Shown in pieces: positions 59,890 through 64,000 of a stretch of 64,000 nucleotides of DNA. Position numbers and translations under genes: made by a program. The notes under the pieces were generated by a model. That model was not told the DNA's origin. It worked only from the letters and a program-made list of their open reading frames with translations, and did no database searches. The DNA is taken from contig CAWCPQ010000001.1 of the NCBI GenBank assembly GCA_963797535.1, positions 2,976,001 to 3,040,000 of the forward strand, in the 5' to 3' direction. The DNA comes from JAWWOL01 sp963797535 (lineage in GTDB: Bacteria; Actinomycetota; Actinomycetes; JAWWOL01). Numbering within the stretch: the first letter of the stretch is position 1; each line of letters opens with the position of its first letter.

Positions 59890-61489
59890 GTGGTGGCGAA
59901 TGCCGAGATCTTGGTCGTGCCTCCTTCAGAGCTGGTAACCGCCGACCCGACGTCCGATGCCGAGCTGTCCCGCCGGGGTCTGCTCGGGCGGTGCCAGTGC
60001 CCTGGGCGCCCTGGCCGGCGCAGCCGCCCTCACCGGTGGCGCCAGCCTGCTGGCCCCGACAGCGGCGGAGGCGACCACGACCGACCCGGTCGCCCACCTG
60101 CTGCGCCGGACCACGTACGGGATGAATGCCGACCAGATCTGGGCTGTCCGCAAGATGGGCACGGCCAAGTGGCTGGCCGCCCAGATGAACCCGTACGTCA
60201 AGGTCCCGGACAAGGCGATGGACCACCTGGCGATCACGCGCTACCCGCGGCTGCGGTGGGAGATCTACCAGGTACGCGACCGCCTGAACAACGGTGCCTG
60301 GGAGGTCATGAACGACCTGGTCGACATGCACATCGCGCGGGCCGCCTGGTCGAGCCGGCAGCTGCTCGAGGTGATGGTCGACTTCTGGTCGAACCACTTC
60401 AACATCACCTGCCCGAGCAGCAACGTCTGGGACTCGCGGGCACGGTTCGACCACGACGTCATCCGGACGCACGCGTTCGGCCGGTTCGAGGACATGCTGG
60501 TCGCCTCGGCCAGGCACCCGGCGATGCTGAGCTACCTGAACAACGCGAGCAGCACGTACAAGGAGCCGAACGAGAACTACGGCCGCGAGGTGCTCGAGCT
60601 GCACACCGTCGGGCTGTCGGCGAGGTACACCGAGAAGGACATCCACAACTCGGCGCTGATCTTCACCGGCATGAGCATCGACGGCGAGGGCGGCGGCTAC
60701 CTCTACAAGAACTACAACCACTTCGTCGGGCACGTGCAGGTGCTCGGCTTCCATGACGGCAACGCGACGGCCAGTGGCGGCGCAGCCGTCGCCGGGCGCT
60801 ACCTGAAGTACCTCGCCTACCACCAGGCCACCGCCTACCACCTGTGCGGAAAACTGATCACCCGCTTCGTCTCGGACACTCCCCAGCCGACCCTGCTCAG
60901 GCGGCTGGTGCACATCTACGTGACGTCCGGCACCGCGATCAAGCCCGTCCTGCTGGCGCTGTTCAACTCCGCCGAGTTCAAGGCCTCGGCCGGCCTGAAG
61001 ACCCGTACTCCGTTCGAGGACCTGATCGCCACGATCCGGGCGCTGAAGATCGGCCCCGACCCGTCCGGCACCGACGGCATCCATGCTCTGCAGCAGGTCG
61101 CGCTGAGCATGGGCCACGCGCCCCTGGGGTGGTCCGAGCCCAACGGCTACCCCGACATCGCGACCTCGTGGGCGTCGTCCTCGTCGACGCTCGGCCGTTG
61201 GAACGCGCACATGAACCTCGCCGCCGCCTGGTGGCCCAACCAGCTGAGCCGGGTGCCGCTGCGGCACCTGCTGCCGGCGGTCGCGCCGATGACGGTCGGT
61301 CAGGTGATCGACCTGCTGGCGGCCAAGCTCGGGGTCGCCCCCCTGCCGCACGAGCACCGCTCGGCGATCGCGATCTTCCTTGGCCGCACCACCGCCTCGC
61401 GCATCGCTGACAATGACGCCGTGCTCGGCTGGCGTCTTCCGTACATCGCAGCACTGCTCCTTGACAGCCCTGCCCACGTGAAGCGGTGA
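59890..61489 (+). pseudogene. DUF1800 Tat-secreted protein, frame broken in the signal peptide
   Basis: A DUF1800 protein of about 530 residues. The main domain runs from about 60090 (DPVAHLLRRTTYGMNADQI) through WSNHFNITCPS, ENYGREVLELHTVGL and LITRFVSDTPQ to the end. The Tat signal is split. The frame from GTG 59890 gives AELSRRGLLG, and after one base the other frame continues with GASALGALAGAAALTGGAS, so the SRRGLLGG Tat motif needs one nucleotide fewer at about 59990. It ends inside the GTGA start of the DUF1501 gene. DUF1800 and DUF1501 proteins are usually encoded as pairs; their role is not established. Confidence 0.8.
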
Positions 61490-62811
61490 CGACGATGACC
61501 ACGACCGACCTGTCCGGTACGCCCGACGATCTCGAGGCCAAGGACTGCGGCTGCCCGCAGGACGGGCCGGCCGCGATGAGCAGGCGCGGATTCCTGGGTA
61601 CGGCCGCGGCGCTCGGTGCGCTCGGCGCCGTCTCCAGCGTCGCCGGCGAGTGGGGCTCGATGCAGCTCGCCTACGCCGGTCCGGCGTACACGGGGGACAC
61701 CCTCGTGGTGGTCAGCCTGCGCGGTGGCTTCGACGGGTTGTCGGCGATCGTGCCGGCGGCCGACCCCGCGTACTACACCGCGCGGCCCCACATCGCCGTG
61801 CCGGCGGCCCAGCTGATCACGCTCGACACGACCTTCGGCATGCACCCGGCGCTGGCGCCGCTCAAGCCGCTGTGGGACTCGGGCCAGTTCGGCGTCGTGC
61901 ACGCCGTCGGCCAGAAGGACCCGACCCGTTCACACTTCGACGCGATGGACGAGATGGAGCGCGCGGCTCCCGGTTCCTCACTGCGCACCGGCTGGATCAA
62001 CCGCATGGTCGGTCTGACCGGGCCCGGCACGACCTTCGCCGCGTCGTCGCTGAGCACCTCGACCGCACCGAAGTCCTTCCTTGGCACCGCACCGTCGATC
62101 ACCCTCAACTCCGTCGACGGCTTCGGGCTGAACGGTGCCGGCAACGCGCAGGACCGGGCCCGCTGGGCTGCTGCGCTGCGCACGCTCTACAAGGGTCAGC
62201 ACTCCTGGATCCTGGGCCCGGCGACCGCCACCCTGAACGCGATCAACACCACGTCGACGATGAAGGCGGCGGGCTACACGCCGGCCAACGGCGCCGTCTA
62301 CCCGACCACCGGGCTGGCGAAGGCGCTGCGTGACGTGGCCCGGCTGATCAAGTCCGGCGTCGGGCTGCGGGTGGCCGCGATCGACATGGGCGACTGGGAC
62401 ATGCACGTCAACCTGGGCGCTGCTGACAACGGCTGGATGCAGCGCCAGCTGCGCGACCTCAGCGGTGCGCTCGCCGCGTTCGCGACCGACATCGGTCCCG
62501 GCATGCCGGGCGTCAACGTGGTCACGCTGAGCGAGTTCGGCCGGCGGATCGAGGAGAACGGCTCCGGCGGCGTCGACCACGGTCACGGCAACGCGATGTT
62601 CCTCCTCGGCGCAGGCGTCAACGGTGGCCAGGTGGCCGGTCACTGGCCGGGCGTCGGGGCGGCGGTAAGCGACAACGGTGACCTCAAGGGCACCACCGAC
62701 TACCGGACGGTTCTCGCCGAGCTGCTCGAGAAGCGCGGCGGACTCAGCGGCGCGACCGTCTTCCCCGGCCTGGCCAGCGGCCGCCTGGGCGTGATCAAGC
62801 CGCGGGTCTAG
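61486..62811 (+). CDS. DUF1501 Tat-secreted protein
   Basis: A 441-residue protein with a twin-arginine signal (MSRRGFLGTAAALGALG at about 31-47) and a DUF1501 alkaline-phosphatase-like fold: VVVSLRGGFDGLSAIVP, MHPALAPLKPLWDSGQ, FDAMDEME, DWDMHVN, TLSEFGRRIEEN and DHGHGNAMFLLG. Metal-binding candidates are the Asp and His residues in the last three. GTG 61486 overlaps the DUF1800 stop; ATG 61495 is an alternative. It is probably a partner of the upstream gene, exported folded with a metal. Confidence 0.87.
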   Translation: MTTMTTTDLSGTPDDLEAKDCGCPQDGPAAMSRRGFLGTAAALGALGAVSSVAGEWGSMQLAYAGPAYTGDTLVVVSLRGGFDGLSAIVPAADPAYYTARPHIAVPAAQLITLDTTFGMHPALAPLKPLWDSGQFGVVHAVGQKDPTRSHFDAMDEMERAAPGSSLRTGWINRMVGLTGPGTTFAASSLSTSTAPKSFLGTAPSITLNSVDGFGLNGAGNAQDRARWAAALRTLYKGQHSWILGPATATLNAINTTSTMKAAGYTPANGAVYPTTGLAKALRDVARLIKSGVGLRVAAIDMGDWDMHVNLGAADNGWMQRQLRDLSGALAAFATDIGPGMPGVNVVTLSEFGRRIEENGSGGVDHGHGNAMFLLGAGVNGGQVAGHWPGVGAAVSDNGDLKGTTDYRTVLAELLEKRGGLSGATVFPGLASGRLGVIKPRV

Positions 62812-62853
62812 CGGCCTGCGCTCGACCATGACTGCACGCGGCAGACTGGAGGC

Positions 62854-63651
62854 ATGGACCTTCAGCTGCTGGGCAAGCGCGCGATCGTGACCGGGGCCAG
62901 CCGCGGTATCGGCCTGGCCATCGCCGATGCCCTCGCGGTCGAGGGTGCCGACGTGGCCATCGTGTCCCGTGGCTCGCAGGCGCTGCAGGAGGCCGCCGCC
63001 CGGCTGTCCGTCCACGGCACCCGCATCGTCGCCGTGACCGCCGACACGACCGATGACGAGCAGGTGCGCGACATGGTCGACTCGGTCGTCGCCGAGCTCG
63101 GCGGGGTCGACATCCTGGTCAACAGTGCGGCCACTCCGGCCAGCTCAGGCCCGACGCCGACGTTGGAGACGCTGACCGATGAGGCGCTGCACCGCGAGCT
63201 CGACACCAAGCTGGTCGGCTACCTGCGCTGCGCCAGAGCGGTGGCGCCGCACCTGAAGGCGCAGGGCTGGGGCCGGATCATCAGCATCTCGGGACTCAAC
63301 GCCCGCAACGCCGGATCGATCACGGGCTCGATCCGCAACGTGGCCGTCGCGGCGATGACCAAGAACCTTGCCGACGAGCTCGGGTCGTACGGGATCAACG
63401 TCACCGTCGTCCACCCCGGCACGACGGTGACCGAGCGGACGCCGGGGATGCTGCAGGCGCGTGCCGAGGCAGCCGGCGTGACGGTGGCGGAGATCGAGGC
63501 CGCCATGGCGGCGGGGGTCAGCATCGGCCGGCTGGTGACGGCGGCCGAGGTTGCCTCGGTCGTCACGTTTCTCGCCTCACCACGCAGTGTGGCGATCAAC
63601 GGTGACGCGATGGCGGCCGGCGGCGGTGCTCGGGGCCCGATCTACTACTAG
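62854..63651 (+). CDS. SDR-family protein without the catalytic YxxxK
   Basis: A 265-residue short-chain dehydrogenase/reductase fold. The NAD(P) motif is TGASRGIG, followed by NSAATP. The segment that should carry Tyr-x-x-x-Lys reads GSIRNVAVAAMTKNLADEL: the Tyr position is Gly and the Lys position is Asn. The Ser region is SGLNARN. The C-terminal loop is VHPGTTVTERTPG. The protein can probably bind a nucleotide but not act by the standard SDR mechanism. Actinobacteria have a subfamily of this type. The stop overlaps the flavin reductase stop. Confidence 0.85.
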   Translation: MDLQLLGKRAIVTGASRGIGLAIADALAVEGADVAIVSRGSQALQEAAARLSVHGTRIVAVTADTTDDEQVRDMVDSVVAELGGVDILVNSAATPASSGPTPTLETLTDEALHRELDTKLVGYLRCARAVAPHLKAQGWGRIISISGLNARNAGSITGSIRNVAVAAMTKNLADELGSYGINVTVVHPGTTVTERTPGMLQARAEAAGVTVAEIEAAMAAGVSIGRLVTAAEVASVVTFLASPRSVAINGDAMAAGGGARGPIYY

Positions 63652-64000
63652 GGGTGCAACTTGGTGAACCCACCGTTGTGGTAGACCAACGGTCGGTGCT
63701 CGGGATGGTAGGCGGCGTCCACCACCTGACCGATGACGACGGCGTGGTCCCCGGCGTAGACCCGGGTCTCGATCCTGCAGATCATCCAGGCGAGCACGTC
63801 GTCGAGCACCGGAACGCCCCGCGACCCGAACTCCCAGTCGGTGCCCGGACCGAATCGTTCGGCACCCTTGCGGGCGAACCTTGCCGCCAGGTCCTGCTGG
63901 TGCTCGGCCAGCAGGTGTACGGCGACGTACTCAGTCTTGTCGACGGCCGACCAGCTCGACGACGTGTTGCTCAGGTTGAACGACAGCAACGGCGGTTCGA
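63648..64000 (-). CDS. flavin reductase-like protein, 5' end outside window
   Basis: The 117 codons seen are the C-terminal part of a flavin-reductase-like FMN-binding domain. Visible marks are PPLLSFNLSNTSSSW, VHLLAEHQQDLAARFA, VLAWMICRI, and GDHAVVIGQV. They form a half-barrel that binds FMN or FAD and supplies reduced flavin to a monooxygenase. Translation starts beyond 64000. Stops overlap by 3-4 bp with the convergent SDR gene (CTAG). Confidence 0.87.
   Translation of the reverse strand, partial: EPPLLSFNLSNTSSSWSAVDKTEYVAVHLLAEHQQDLAARFARKGAERFGPGTDWEFGSRGVPVLDDVLAWMICRIETRVYAGDHAVVIGQVVDAAYHPEHRPLVYHNGGFTKLHP

Overview
The window is high-GC DNA with start/stop-overlapping operons and many GTG starts. 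It carries the pknB-pbpA-rodA-pstP-fhaB-fhaA cell-wall signalling cluster next to tRNA-Leu(CAG), a bacterial proteasome activator (Bpa), a DUF222/HNH gene and a mycobacterial-type LexA box. Together these point to a chromosomal segment of an actinomycete; I do not assign a genus. There is no phage, insertion sequence or CRISPR array. No stretch above about 260 bp lacks a gene.

Layout. 1-2900: a small membrane protein, an acyl-CoA ligase and pabA, followed by a 57-bp divergent second copy of the pabA 3' end. 2895-10464: the Ser/Thr kinase/phosphatase operon for cell-wall growth (minus strand) and a divergent tRNA-Leu. 10540-11974: two tandem paralogous membrane proteins. 12159-19757: a secreted DUF5666-like protein, then a probable operon of membrane-fusion protein, ABC ATPase, ABC permease, second DUF5666-like protein, OmpR-type regulator and histidine kinase. 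19820-26121: two VOC proteins, a Gfo/Idh oxidoreductase, a repeat lipoprotein, a SpoIIE-type phosphatase, ApbE and an HtrA protease. 26190-34788: DoxX-like protein, Fpg/Nei glycosylase, MFS, rhodanese, a histidine-phosphatase homologue lacking its nucleophile, a soluble sensor kinase, a SEC-C protein, GT87 and a PAS protein. 35065-40719: larB-larC, a DUF4446 protein, a decaying HNH gene and a NiCoT nickel transporter. 40802-50653: cupredoxin lipoprotein, MFS, deacetylase-like lipoprotein, pheA, serS, HAD hydrolase, MFS/TetR pair and rmuC. 50664-58111: degenerate GGDEF protein, bpa, ABC permease/ATPase with PadR regulator, and a GH3 enzyme. 58040-64000: frameshifted quinone oxidoreductase, alpha/beta hydrolase, a DUF1800/DUF1501 Tat-secreted pair, an SDR and a partial flavin reductase.

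Most interesting reading. Four promoters (before 12159, 12968, 22027 and 24724) carry CAG-centred 7-mers repeated at exactly 11-bp spacing (3, 4, 4 and 2 copies), the geometry of an OmpR/PhoP-family binding site. The genes behind them are a secreted DUF5666-like protein, the export/two-component operon that encodes an OmpR-family regulator, a lipoprotein with two internal CLxxxGVxLP repeats, and HtrA. Three of these secreted or surface proteins share Gly-Phe-rich segments. I infer an autoregulated envelope module: kinase and regulator control an ABC exporter, Gly-rich surface proteins and a periplasmic protease.

Other regulatory signals are clear. A LexA box and a Nur-like palindrome share the 190-bp gap between the HNH gene and the nickel transporter. 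A perfect 24-bp palindrome sits in front of padR, and twin 26-bp repeats lie between a TetR gene and its MFS neighbour. Three genes (HNH, quinone oxidoreductase, DUF1800) contain apparent indels that need checking against reads.
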